Source: Nitrospinaceae bacterium
Lineage (GTDB): Bacteria > Nitrospinota > Nitrospinia > Nitrospinales > Nitrospinaceae
Reading direction: 5' to 3'
DNA length: 64,000 nucleotides
NCBI GenBank assembly: GCA_024644405.1
Contig: JAHELC010000008.1
Location: forward strand, 1 to 64,000
Shown here one piece after another: positions 48,979 to 58,495 of this stretch (position 1 is its first letter; every line of letters begins with the position of its first letter). Under the pieces are notes generated by a model. The model was not told the DNA's origin and ran no database searches. It saw only the letters and a list, made by a program, of their open reading frames with translations. The position numbers and the translations under genes were made by a program.

Positions 48979-51528
48979 ATGAAGAATATCTTAAAAAACC
49001 AAAGAGTGGCCCCAGGCTCCAACCGGTCAAACAAGCCCGGAAACTGGAAACGAACTTTATTGAAAGTCACGCTGTGGGGTTTTGGGGTGTGCCTCGTGAT
49101 CGGTTTTTTGGGAGCCAGCATCCTGTATTTCAAATACTCTGATGGTCTTCCGGATGTCCGGGCACTCAAGGAATATCAACCCAATATCATCACCAAGGTA
49201 TATTCGGACACGGACGAGCGAATCGCAGAATTTTTTATTGAAAAGCGAATCATGATGGCGTTCGACCAGATTCCTCTGCGTTTGAAGCAGGCCACCCTGG
49301 CGGTGGAGGACTCCAGTTTTTATTACCACCTGGGAATAGATCCCAAAGCCATCATCCGGGCTTCCATCGCCAATTACCGGGCCGGCCACGTGGTGGAGGG
49401 CGCCAGCACCATCACCCAGCAACTGACTAAAATCCTTTATTTATCTCCCCAGAAAAAATTCGAACGGAAAATCCGGGAGGCCATTCTGGCAATTCGGATG
49501 GAATTGATTTTCAGTAAAGATGAAATTCTGGAAATGTACCTCAATCAGATTTATTACGGGCACGGCAGTTACGGAGTCGCGGCGGCGGCACGCACCTATT
49601 TCGGAAAGGAATTGAAGGATTTGACGATCAGCGAATGCGCCATGATCGCGTCATTGCCCAAGGCTCCCACGCATTACTCGCCCTACAACAATCTCGACAA
49701 GGCGCTGAAACGACGGGATCATGCCATTCGCCGCATGGAATACCACGGGTTCATTACGGAGGAAGAAATGCTGGCCGCCCTGGGGGAACCTCTCGAACTG
49801 GGAGAAGTCAAGGGCATGCTCAATAAAGCGCCCTACTTCATCGAACATATCCGCCAGTTTATTCAGGAAAATTATGGGAGCAAACAGCTGTATCAGGACG
49901 GGATGAAAATTTACACCACCCTGGATCTGGAAAAACAACTGGCGGCGGAACAGGCGGTGATGGACGGTCTGCGGCTGGCGGACAAACGTTATGGCTATCG
50001 CGGCCCGCTGGGTAATATCGACCCCAAGCAAGATCCCCAGGTACTGGATAACCTTCTGATGGAACTCAACCAGCGTTCCACAGGACCCGGCCCGAGCGCG
50101 GCCGAACTCAGCGAGACAGAAAATCCTACTCCCAGTGAACTGCCAACCATCACCACTGCCGCAAATGAACTTTCAACCAACACCCCTGTGGCAACGGAGG
50201 ACGACGTGCTCCAGCCGGTCATTCAATTTACAGAGGGCGAACTGGTCAAAGGCATCGTGACCCGGATCAAAGACGAAGAGGTCACTGTTTATCTTGGGGG
50301 CGCTCAGGGCATCATCCGGATCGAGAACATGGACTGGGCCCGGGAGCCGAATTTTAAACTGGACGGAAAATACCATCAGATCACCGATCCCAAGGAAGCC
50401 TTGTCCAAGGGAGACATTATCGAAGTCAAGATACTGCCTCCGCCGGAGGGGAAAGAAAATGAGGAAGACGACATCCTTAATTTGGGTCTGGAACAGGAAC
50501 CCGAAGCTCAAGCCGGCCTGATCAGCCTGGAACCTTCCACCGGTTATATCAAGGCCATGGTCGGTGGTTATGATTTCAGCAAAAGCCAGTTCAACCGAGC
50601 CACCCAGGCGGTGCGCCAACCGGGCTCGGCGTTCAAGCCTATTATTTTCGCAACCGCAATTCAGGACGGTTACACTCCCGCAAGTATCATTATCGATTCA
50701 CCGATCATCTTCAATGAAAAGGAAGATACTTTCGGCAAGTGGAAACCAGTCAATTTTGAGAAGAAGTTTTACGGCCCTACTTCGGTTCGCACCGCATTGA
50801 CCCATTCCCGAAATGTGGTCACCATTAAACTTCTCCAAAACACCGGGGTTCCCAAAGCCATTCAAATGGCCCGTCGATTGGGGATTACGACCAACCTCTC
50901 GAACAACCTGTCCATTGCGTTGGGATCTTCCGGAGTCACCTTGTACGAGCTGGTTTCCGCTTACTCTATTTTCGCCAACCAGGGCGTACGATTACCCCCC
51001 GTTCCCATCCGTTACATCAAGGACCGGAACGACGAGGTTCTTTACACCTACGAGCCCGTGGGGGAACCCATCCTTTCCCCGGGTATAGCTTATATAGTTA
51101 CCAATTTGATGGAGAGTGTGGTCCAACACGGAACGGCTCATATCATACGAGAAAACTTGAACCGTCCCATTGCTGGAAAAACCGGCACCACCAACGACTA
51201 TAACGATGCCTGGTTCATTGGTTATTCTCCAGAACTGGTCACTGGCGTCTGGGTCGGAAAAGATGAAGATGAATCATTGGGAGTGAACGAAACCGGGACA
51301 CGCACCGCCATACCCATCTGGATGAGGTTCATGAAGGAAGCCTTGAAGGACGTGCCCGTAAAAGGCTTTCCTGTCCCCAACGACGTGACCTACATCAAAG
51401 TAAACCAGAAAACAGGAGAGGAAACCTCCTTTGATGATCCGGAGGGACGGTTTGAGGTGTTTTTGAACGACAATCTTCCAGACAAAAGCATATCCGGGAT
51501 CGATCCTCTGGAGGAAAGTACCTTCTAG
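48979..51528 (+). CDS. mrcA: Class A penicillin-binding protein 1A
   Basis: 849 residues. Bifunctional peptidoglycan polymerase and crosslinker. The N-terminal helix (WGFGVCLVIGFLGASILYF) is followed by the GT51 domain with EDSSFYYHLGIDPKAI, GASTITQQLTKIL and EMYLNQIYYGHGSYGVAAAA. The transpeptidase carries RQPGSAFKP (SxxK), HSRNVV (SxN) and AGKTGTTNDY (KTG). An OB-like insertion lies at about residues 380-500 with an acidic or Ser/Thr-rich loop, as in PBP1A. The gene converges on an LpoA-like activator gene with only five bases between stops. The start is ATG 48979. Confidence 0.95.
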   Translation: MKNILKNQRVAPGSNRSNKPGNWKRTLLKVTLWGFGVCLVIGFLGASILYFKYSDGLPDVRALKEYQPNIITKVYSDTDERIAEFFIEKRIMMAFDQIPLRLKQATLAVEDSSFYYHLGIDPKAIIRASIANYRAGHVVEGASTITQQLTKILYLSPQKKFERKIREAILAIRMELIFSKDEILEMYLNQIYYGHGSYGVAAAARTYFGKELKDLTISECAMIASLPKAPTHYSPYNNLDKALKRRDHAIRRMEYHGFITEEEMLAALGEPLELGEVKGMLNKAPYFIEHIRQFIQENYGSKQLYQDGMKIYTTLDLEKQLAAEQAVMDGLRLADKRYGYRGPLGNIDPKQDPQVLDNLLMELNQRSTGPGPSAAELSETENPTPSELPTITTAANELSTNTPVATEDDVLQPVIQFTEGELVKGIVTRIKDEEVTVYLGGAQGIIRIENMDWAREPNFKLDGKYHQITDPKEALSKGDIIEVKILPPPEGKENEEDDILNLGLEQEPEAQAGLISLEPSTGYIKAMVGGYDFSKSQFNRATQAVRQPGSAFKPIIFATAIQDGYTPASIIIDSPIIFNEKEDTFGKWKPVNFEKKFYGPTSVRTALTHSRNVVTIKLLQNTGVPKAIQMARRLGITTNLSNNLSIALGSSGVTLYELVSAYSIFANQGVRLPPVPIRYIKDRNDEVLYTYEPVGEPILSPGIAYIVTNLMESVVQHGTAHIIRENLNRPIAGKTGTTNDYNDAWFIGYSPELVTGVWVGKDEDESLGVNETGTRTAIPIWMRFMKEALKDVPVKGFPVPNDVTYIKVNQKTGEETSFDDPEGRFEVFLNDNLPDKSISGIDPLEESTF

Positions 51529-51533
51529 GGAAA

Positions 51534-53582
51534 TCAGTCTTCCGGCACAGGCTGGAGAGCCGGATTTTCAGGAACCTCTTCGGCAATATCCCCCTCCTTC
51601 ACAGTCAGCTTGACGAGGGATTTGAGGGAATCGCCGGAAGGCAGCATGGAGGTATCCCCGGATACCCCGGGAAAATCCTTAAGCGTACGTAATTTTTCCA
51701 ACACATCAAGACGATTAAACGCTCTTTCTTTAATGAATTTTACAAAAATATTCGCGACATCGTAGGATTGAGCGGAATGAATGGTAGGATTCTGTCCAAA
51801 GGTCGAGAGGAACATATCCACAAACTTCACCGTTCTTTCATTTTGCGAATTTACATAAAACCCATCCACAAATAAAACCGTTTTCAAATAATTCCGGGCG
51901 GCATCCACCAATTCACGGGAATGCCAGCCATTGCCTCCCATCAGCAGGATATCCTCGATATTGTAAAAAGCCAGTTGCGGAACAATCAACCTCACTTTGT
52001 CGTACGATCCGGGGATGAAGATGGCATCATAATTCAACTCCAGGGCAACTTTCAGCGCCTCCACTTCATCATCCGCATAAAGTCCCCCTTCGACCAGCGG
52101 TCTGGACTTGATACCCTTATCGTTCAAGGGTGGAGGTTGGGTGCCTCGTTTGATATGCCTCTGGATCCGGGCTTTTAACTGATCATCGGCCATGCCGCCG
52201 ATTTTCAAGATCTGCTTTCTAAAATCCGTCTGTTTCCGTTCATAGGGAATGGATTCGACTATACGCCCCCCGTACGAACGGACTTCATCCTCAAACACCT
52301 GCCGCATGGTTTCGCCGTATGCCTCCGTGGGATAAATCACGACAAACCGGTACAAATTCAGTTCATTGACCGCATGCCGCGCCAGGAAGCTGGCCTGCAG
52401 TTCCTTGGTGAGCGCGTTCCTGAAAATATAGGGACTCTTTTCGGCCAGATCCGGGGTTGAAGCGGTCGGCGTAAAAACAGGCAATTGATATTTTTCAATG
52501 ATGGGAATTACGCTCTCCACATCCTCGGTTAATACAGGCCCGATAATACCGATGACATTGGGGTCCTGAGCCAGTTCTTCCACCACCTGAACCACCTCCC
52601 GGCCCAATCCAGAGTCCTTCACCACCAGTTCCAACCGGCTTTTATCCCGCGTCGCCAATTGGTTGATCGCCAACTGAATTCCCTGTAAAACCCGTTGCCC
52701 GACAATTGCCCGTTTCCCGGACAAGGGCAGTACCACACCAATCCGTATGGCCCGGCTCGGATCGGTTTTCAGGCGGATCAGCAACTTCTCGTAATGTTCT
52801 CTCAATTCATGGCTTGGAAAGCGGAGGATCAGATTTTCCAGACTGATTTGGTAATTTCCCAGATCGCGCTCGATTCGGTAAATTGAAATCAATTTTTGCA
52901 AAATCAAATCCGCCGGAAATTCAGAACCCAGCGACTTGGCAAGGGATACCAATTGCTTTTTATTTAATTTCTCGTTGACGATATTCTCGATGTAGCTGGC
53001 GGCTTCCTGCTTGATTTCCGGATAGGGACTTCTATCCATAATCTGTTTAAATTTCTTAAAGGCGCTTTCGAGCTCCAGGCGTTTGTCATCGATGTAACCG
53101 AGGTAAACAAAAGCCTTCCATTTTTGAATTGGATCGGGGTTGACTTTTACGGTTTCCCGCAACAGTTCTTCGGCTTCCGGGTACCGCTCCAATTCAAAAT
53201 AGCTCCGGCCCATATCCAGCTTGACACTGTAAATCAGCGTGGAATCAGGAAAAGTATCGAGAAAATATTGATAATGCCTGAGAGCTGAAAGATAGGATTT
53301 GTTCTTGGAATCGATCTGGCCCAACCGCATGACGACCTTGGGAGCGCGGGGGTCTGCAGAAAACGCCCTTAGAAAATCCTCATAGGAAGCACGGGACTCC
53401 AGCAGTTTGTCTTCGTGAAATAAGGTTTCAGCCTGGGCAAACAGGGTATCAGCACCTTGACTGGATGCAAAGTCCTGCGCAGAAACATGCGTCGCCGTTA
53501 CGAGCAACAAGCCGAGCAGGATCAAGATACGTATCATTTGAAGGGAGTTGCGCATGGTCGGCGGCCGTGGGAACCGGCTCAT
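51534..53582 (-). CDS. LpoA-like protein: TPR region plus type 1 periplasmic-binding-protein fold
   Basis: 682 residues. The signal peptide is LILLGLLLVTATHVSAQDF, without a lipobox cysteine. Residues about 35-225 contain TPR-like units (LRHYQYFLDTFPDSTLIYSV, DMGRSYFELERYPEAEELLR). Residues about 275-655 are a Peripla_BP_6-type domain (RIGVVLPLSGKRAIVGQRVL, GIIGPVLTEDVESVIPIIEK, VIYPTEAYGETMRQVFEDEV). This is the layout and nearly the length of E. coli LpoA (as I recall about 678), which activates PBP1A. The gene sits head-on to a PBP1A gene. It begins at the ATGA overlap with the upstream regulator gene. An ABC-transport binding protein is the alternative, but no permease is near. Confidence 0.72.
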   Translation of the reverse strand: MSRFPRPPTMRNSLQMIRILILLGLLLVTATHVSAQDFASSQGADTLFAQAETLFHEDKLLESRASYEDFLRAFSADPRAPKVVMRLGQIDSKNKSYLSALRHYQYFLDTFPDSTLIYSVKLDMGRSYFELERYPEAEELLRETVKVNPDPIQKWKAFVYLGYIDDKRLELESAFKKFKQIMDRSPYPEIKQEAASYIENIVNEKLNKKQLVSLAKSLGSEFPADLILQKLISIYRIERDLGNYQISLENLILRFPSHELREHYEKLLIRLKTDPSRAIRIGVVLPLSGKRAIVGQRVLQGIQLAINQLATRDKSRLELVVKDSGLGREVVQVVEELAQDPNVIGIIGPVLTEDVESVIPIIEKYQLPVFTPTASTPDLAEKSPYIFRNALTKELQASFLARHAVNELNLYRFVVIYPTEAYGETMRQVFEDEVRSYGGRIVESIPYERKQTDFRKQILKIGGMADDQLKARIQRHIKRGTQPPPLNDKGIKSRPLVEGGLYADDEVEALKVALELNYDAIFIPGSYDKVRLIVPQLAFYNIEDILLMGGNGWHSRELVDAARNYLKTVLFVDGFYVNSQNERTVKFVDMFLSTFGQNPTIHSAQSYDVANIFVKFIKERAFNRLDVLEKLRTLKDFPGVSGDTSMLPSGDSLKSLVKLTVKEGDIAEEVPENPALQPVPED

Positions 53583-54976
53583 TCATTCCCTTCGGACTTG
53601 GCGTTGATATTATGCTTTTTGACCCGGTACCGCATCGAACGAAAACTCAGGTTCAGCAGTTTGGCGGCCTTGTTGATCATTCCATCCGTTTTGCTTAAAG
53701 CTCCCAGCAGCATGCTCTTCTCGATGTTGTCCAGGGTCACCTCCAAATCAATCGGATGGTCCCCTTCAATGGAGGGAATCAGGTTGTCCGCAGGAGAAGG
53801 GGCTTTGAAGATCTCTTCCGGAAGGCTGGAGATCCCGATCAAATCCTCGGTTTCCAGAACCACCGCCCGCTCGATGGTATTTTCCAATTCGCGAATATTT
53901 CCGGGCCACTCGTAATTTTCCAGGCACTTCAGCGCATCGGGCTGGATTCCCTGAATCTTATGCTCCTTGTCATGTTGCTCGTTGTACTTATTGATAAAAT
54001 GCTGGACGAGCAAAGGGACATCTTCTTTTCGCTTGCGCAGAGGAGGCAATTCAATGGCAATAACTTTTAATCGGTAATACAGATCCTCACGGAAAGTCTT
54101 TTGTTTGACGCCTTCGGACAAATCCCGGTTGGTTGCCGCAATGATGCGCAAATCGACTTTGATGGGTTGGGTCCCTCCGACCCGGGTCATCTCACGCTCC
54201 TGCAGTACCCGCAACAACTTGACCTGGATCGAAAGCGGAGCATCATAGACCTCATCCAGAAAAAACGTTCCCTTGTTGGCCGCTTCCATCAGCCCGATCT
54301 TGGTGGAGTCGGCACTCGTGAAGGCACCCTTTTCATGTCCGAACAATTCGCTTTCCAACAGGTTTTCCGGCATGGCGCCGCAATTGATGGAAATAAAAGG
54401 ATGGTTTTTCCGGGAACTATTATAATGAAGTGCTTTGGCGACCAGTTCTTTTCCAGTACCGCTTTCACCCCCAATCAAAACCGTCGCATTGCTGTTGCTG
54501 ACTTTCTCGATATAGTCGAATACCTTTTTCATGCCCTCGTTTTTGCCGATGATGTTGCCAAACTGATACTTGTCTTTGAGAGCGGATTTAAGATAAGTGT
54601 TTTCCTCGGCCAGTTGTTTTCTTTCAGAAGCGTTGCGGATGACGAGCTTGAAGTCCTCCATGTTGAAAGGCTTGGTAATATAATCGTAGGCGCCCTTCTT
54701 CATGGTTTCAACGGCGGTTTCCGGGGAGGCATAACCCGTCATCATGATAACCGGCGTACCCGGACGAACACGGTTGACGGCATCCAGAACATCGATGCCG
54801 TTGGAGCGGGGCATGTTGATGTCGGTGATCACGACATCATAATTGCTGCCCTCGACCATTTCGACCGCAACCTCGCCGTTGCGGGCGGACTCCACCTCAT
54901 ACCCTTCCTTTTCCAGGGCGATGGAAAGCATTTCCCGCATGCTCTTTTCATTGTCGACAACTAAAATGCGACTCAT
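53579..54976 (-). CDS. NtrC-family sigma54-dependent response regulator, PilR-like
   Basis: 465 residues. The receiver domain (about 1-120) has the phosphoacceptor in VVITDINMPRSNGI. The AAA+ domain (about 140-370) has Walker A GESGTGKELVAKA and the sigma54-contact loop HEKGAFTSADSTK, usually GAFTGA, with the terminal G replaced by S. Walker B is FFLDEVYDAPLSIQ. The Fis-type helix-turn-helix is at the end (INKAAKLLNLSFRSMRYR), resembling PilR. No histidine kinase adjoins it, and no pilus genes are in the window. It overlaps the next gene by four bases and follows argG by six. Confidence 0.9.
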   Translation of the reverse strand: MSRILVVDNEKSMREMLSIALEKEGYEVESARNGEVAVEMVEGSNYDVVITDINMPRSNGIDVLDAVNRVRPGTPVIMMTGYASPETAVETMKKGAYDYITKPFNMEDFKLVIRNASERKQLAEENTYLKSALKDKYQFGNIIGKNEGMKKVFDYIEKVSNSNATVLIGGESGTGKELVAKALHYNSSRKNHPFISINCGAMPENLLESELFGHEKGAFTSADSTKIGLMEAANKGTFFLDEVYDAPLSIQVKLLRVLQEREMTRVGGTQPIKVDLRIIAATNRDLSEGVKQKTFREDLYYRLKVIAIELPPLRKRKEDVPLLVQHFINKYNEQHDKEHKIQGIQPDALKCLENYEWPGNIRELENTIERAVVLETEDLIGISSLPEEIFKAPSPADNLIPSIEGDHPIDLEVTLDNIEKSMLLGALSKTDGMINKAAKLLNLSFRSMRYRVKKHNINAKSEGNE

Positions 54977-54982
54977 AATGTT

Positions 54983-56197
54983 TTAGAACAGTTTGTCACC
55001 AAGGATTTCCGAAAAGCGCTTTAATCGGAGAGCGTTGAGCCGGATAAACCCTTCGGCATCGTTTTGACGGTAAACCTCATCCTTCTCGAAAGATGCAGTC
55101 TCCGGGCAGTAAAGAGAGCGGTCCGCTTTGCGTCCCGTCACTATGCAGTTGCCTTTATACAATTTGAGGCGGACAGTTCCGGTTACCGTCTTCTGCACAT
55201 CATCCATCATTTGCTGAAGCAGAAGCCGTTCCGGCGAATACCACATTCCATTATATACCAACCGCGCATAGGCCGGTATGAGTGAATCCCGAAGATGCAT
55301 CACTTCCCGATCGACGGTGATGGTCTCCAAATCCCGGTGGGCGGCATGCAGGATGGTGCCTCCGGGGGTTTCATAGACGCCCCGCGACTTCATCCCAACA
55401 AAGCGGTTTTCAACGATATCGATCCGTCCAATCCCGTTTTGCCCACCGAGTTCATTCATCCGGGCCAGCAAATGAGCCGGGCTCATCCGCTCTCCGTTGA
55501 CAGCTACAGGATCGCCGTTTTCATAGTTAATTTCAAGTACTGTTGGCTGGTCCGGGGCCTTCTCCGGCGATACGGATAACAGGAACATTTCCTCGTGGGG
55601 CTCGTACCAGGGGTCCTCCAGAACCCCGCCCTCGTAGCTGATGTGGAACAGGTTGCGGTCCATGCTGTACGGTTTGTCCTTGGATACGGGGACCGATATG
55701 CCATGGCTGGTGGCATAATCGAACAGGCTGGTGCGCGAGTCCAGATTCCATTCCCGCCAGGGGGCGATGATGACGATATCCGGATTGAGGGTCATATAGG
55801 TCAATTCGAATCGGACCTGATCGTTGCCCTTGCCGGTGGCTCCATGCGATACCCCTTCGGCGTTTTCGAGGCGTGCCACGCGAATCTGTTCCTTGGCGAT
55901 CAACGGTCGGGCGATGGCAGTGCCCAGCAGGTAATTGTTTTCGTAAAACGCGTTGGCCCGCAACATGGGAAACACAAAATCCTTAACAAACTCTTCTTTC
56001 AAATCCTCGATATAAACTTTACTCGCTCCGGTGGCGAGCGCCTTTTCCCGGACCGGGTCCAACTCTGCCCCTTGACCGAGATCGGCGCAGAACGCGATGA
56101 CCTCCACCTCGTATTCTTCCTTCAGCCATTTGATGATGACCGAAGTGTCCAGCCCTCCCGAATAAGCCAGAACAATTTTATTCAATTTCTTTTTCAT
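54983..56197 (-). CDS. argG: Argininosuccinate synthase
   Basis: ATP-dependent condensation of citrulline and aspartate in arginine synthesis. 404 residues from ATG 56197, with AGGA upstream on the minus strand. The PP-loop is [17 protein letters not shown] near the start. Aspartate/citrulline binding stretches follow: [20 protein letters not shown] and [28 protein letters not shown] is typical of the C-terminal half. A longer in-frame start at 56227 is not needed. It is followed by the NtrC-type gene six bases away and preceded by glk with a 48-base gap. Confidence 0.96.
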   Translation of the reverse strand: MKKKLNKIVLAYSGGLDTSVIIKWLKEEYEVEVIAFCADLGQGAELDPVREKALATGASKVYIEDLKEEFVKDFVFPMLRANAFYENNYLLGTAIARPLIAKEQIRVARLENAEGVSHGATGKGNDQVRFELTYMTLNPDIVIIAPWREWNLDSRTSLFDYATSHGISVPVSKDKPYSMDRNLFHISYEGGVLEDPWYEPHEEMFLLSVSPEKAPDQPTVLEINYENGDPVAVNGERMSPAHLLARMNELGGQNGIGRIDIVENRFVGMKSRGVYETPGGTILHAAHRDLETITVDREVMHLRDSLIPAYARLVYNGMWYSPERLLLQQMMDDVQKTVTGTVRLKLYKGNCIVTGRKADRSLYCPETASFEKDEVYRQNDAEGFIRLNALRLKRFSEILGDKLF

Positions 56198-56245
56198 AGT
56201 TCCATTCCTGAGCGTGCTGTTGAACAAATAAAAACAGTCACCTTA

Positions 56246-57235
56246 TCACTGAATCCGGTTTTCTCCCAGCGCAAAATAGGCCGCCCCCAACAGCGGAGCC
56301 CGTTTATTCATAACGACTTTCACGGGGATCTGCGCCATGAAGTCGCTGAATTTTCCTTTATCGCGAAACGCTTCCAAAAACAAATCCGATTTCAGAAGCG
56401 GCACAATTTCGGGGGCGATCCCGCCGCCAAGGACCACTCCGCCCCGCGCCATCATTTGTAACGCCAGGTTACCCGCCACAGCGCCATAAACGGACACAAA
56501 CATCTCGAGCGCCTGTTCGCATGCAGGAAACTTTCTGGACAAGCCGTTGCGCGAGATTACCGATGCCGGATCCCCCTGCTCAAATTCCGCGACCAGCCAG
56601 TCCGGCTCGGGGGCATGTTCACGTTCTTTCATAAACTCGAAAATCCGGATCAAACCGGGTCCGGACAAAACATCCTCGATACACACCCGGCCGGAAACCT
56701 GACTGAGAAATTCCCGCAGGCTGATTTCCAGTGGATTGCGCGCAGAAAAATCGCACTGCCCACCTTCGGTAGCCATAACCCGGTACCTCCCTTTTTCCTC
56801 CGGGATGAGAAACGCCTGCCCCAAACCGGTTCCCGCCGCCAGCACACCGATGTTCCCGTTGGGATCTCCCTGCCCTTCCTGGATGATCTCCATTTCCTCG
56901 GGTACCAAATGAGGAACCGCGGATGCCATCGCCGCCAGATCGTTGATCAGCGAAACCAAATCGGTTCCCAACAGAGGTTTCAGTTCACGGACATCGATTT
57001 CCCACGGTAGATGAGTGATCTGGCACCGGCCAGCGTGCACCGGACCGGCCACTCCCAGGCAGGCATGACTAAGCTTGGGTTGGGTTTCTTTAAGGAAGTG
57101 TTCGAGCAGGTGGACCAGGTCAGGGTAATCCCGGCTGGCGTAACTGCGCTCCACCGACAAGCTGGGGATTCCCTTTTTGATATCGAACAGGGCCAGGTTG
57201 ACTTTGGTCCCTCCGACATCCCCCGTAAGGATCAT
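56246..57235 (-). CDS. glk: Glucokinase
   Basis: ATP-dependent hexokinase of the bacterial Glk family. 329 residues. It begins MILTGDVGGTKVNLALFD (phosphate-binding loop 1). It then has LSHACLGVAGPVHAGRCQIT, SLINDLAAMASAVPHLVPEE and LAAGTGLGQAFLIPEEKGRY, and VVLGGGIAPEIVPLLKSDLF near the end. It lies nine bases after the transaldolase gene, in one run with pgi, so all three act on hexose phosphates. Confidence 0.95.
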   Translation of the reverse strand: MILTGDVGGTKVNLALFDIKKGIPSLSVERSYASRDYPDLVHLLEHFLKETQPKLSHACLGVAGPVHAGRCQITHLPWEIDVRELKPLLGTDLVSLINDLAAMASAVPHLVPEEMEIIQEGQGDPNGNIGVLAAGTGLGQAFLIPEEKGRYRVMATEGGQCDFSARNPLEISLREFLSQVSGRVCIEDVLSGPGLIRIFEFMKEREHAPEPDWLVAEFEQGDPASVISRNGLSRKFPACEQALEMFVSVYGAVAGNLALQMMARGGVVLGGGIAPEIVPLLKSDLFLEAFRDKGKFSDFMAQIPVKVVMNKRAPLLGAAYFALGENRIQ

Positions 57236-57244
57236 GTGTCGATC

Positions 57245-58495
57245 CTATTTAAGAAAGGATTCGATCCTTGCATCCAGCGCGTTCTGATCCTTGGTGAACG
57301 ATTGCAAAGCGGAGTGGGTCATCAGGTCGTCCAGCGCGATGGTGGCGGGCCAGTCGGTCAGCTTGGGAATTTTGCCGTCACCCTGGATTTTCTCGAGATC
57401 CTGCCGGGAAAAGGGGTGGAACAGGTCCAACCCGCTTTCCTTGCAAAATTGCGTCAGGTCTTCGCCGGAGAGTTGGTCCAGATCGTTACGCGCCATCAAC
57501 CGGTCGACTGCTTGCCGGAAATCGCCTTCCACTTCCCAAAGCGCGGCCACCCGGGAGCTCCAGCCATGTGCTGAATCCACACTGGGATTTAAAGAAGTCC
57601 CTTCGGTTTTTTGGATCTGATCCGGGGTGCGGCCGGACTCCTGAAATTCCTTCATCGCCTTGGGCGGAATCGTGTGGACATCCATTCCCGCCAGCGTCGC
57701 GACCTGATCGCCGTTGCGGATACTGGCGGCGATCAACCGGGTTTTCACATCAGCGTGGTTGTCGCGAACTTCGTTCAAAGCGCTCTGGGTATGCAGAGTG
57801 ACTTTTTCGCCCACCCACTCGCCACTGCCGGCGGAGTTGTCCGCCACCACGGCGTTGAGCCGTCCCAGAAACACATTCACATAATTCGGGTTGGACAGGC
57901 GGGCAGCGAGGTAATTCTGGCGTGCGGAAAAACCCAGGGTGAAATTTACCGGGATGTTTCCCTGCCGGATCCGCCGGGTAGCCAGCAGGCCTTCCGGCGT
58001 CAGAGGCACTTTGACCGTGAAATACTCGGGACACACGGCATAATACCGCCTGCCGTATTCCACGCTTTTTTCGATATCGCGTGAGATGGAAGGATGCAGT
58101 TCGACGCTGACTTTAACCTTGAATGCCTCGACCAATCGAAGGGCGATGCGGCAGTTGATCACGAAGCCGATTTCCATCACCAGTTCTTCACGGCTCAATC
58201 CGGATGCGGCTTCCTGGAGTTTGTCAACGGTTTCCTGTATCACGTCGTCCATCACTCCGCTCTGCACGACCTGGTTGGCCAGCGTGTTGTTGGTGGTGAG
58301 CGCGGTCAGTTCGTTTTTCCAGATCGATTGAGCCAGTTCCAGTTCTCCGGTATCTATCCACAATTCGGTGCCCAATTCCTTGAGACGGGCCAGCAGGGGG
58401 TCACTTGGGTATTGTTTGGATGGCTTTCCCGGACTGATTTCCTTAAATGCAAGGCGGTGAACGGTTTCATTCAAATCTTTGCTGACGGTCCCCAT
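57245..58495 (-). CDS. tal: Transaldolase family protein
   Basis: 416 residues. A TIM-barrel with ELWIDTGELELAQSIWKNEL near residue 45 and the Schiff-base lysine in FTVKVPLTPEGLLATRR (about residue 160), then NFTLGFSARQNYLAA and SNPNYVNVFLGRLNAVV. It is longer than the usual 310-380 residues. The extra C-terminal about 60 residues include LSGEDLTQFCKESGLDLFHP. Transaldolase moves dihydroxyacetone between sugar phosphates in the pentose phosphate pathway. The start ATG overlaps the pgi stop by one base (TAATG), so it is translationally coupled to pgi. Confidence 0.88.
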   Translation of the reverse strand: MGTVSKDLNETVHRLAFKEISPGKPSKQYPSDPLLARLKELGTELWIDTGELELAQSIWKNELTALTTNNTLANQVVQSGVMDDVIQETVDKLQEAASGLSREELVMEIGFVINCRIALRLVEAFKVKVSVELHPSISRDIEKSVEYGRRYYAVCPEYFTVKVPLTPEGLLATRRIRQGNIPVNFTLGFSARQNYLAARLSNPNYVNVFLGRLNAVVADNSAGSGEWVGEKVTLHTQSALNEVRDNHADVKTRLIAASIRNGDQVATLAGMDVHTIPPKAMKEFQESGRTPDQIQKTEGTSLNPSVDSAHGWSSRVAALWEVEGDFRQAVDRLMARNDLDQLSGEDLTQFCKESGLDLFHPFSRQDLEKIQGDGKIPKLTDWPATIALDDLMTHSALQSFTKDQNALDARIESFLK

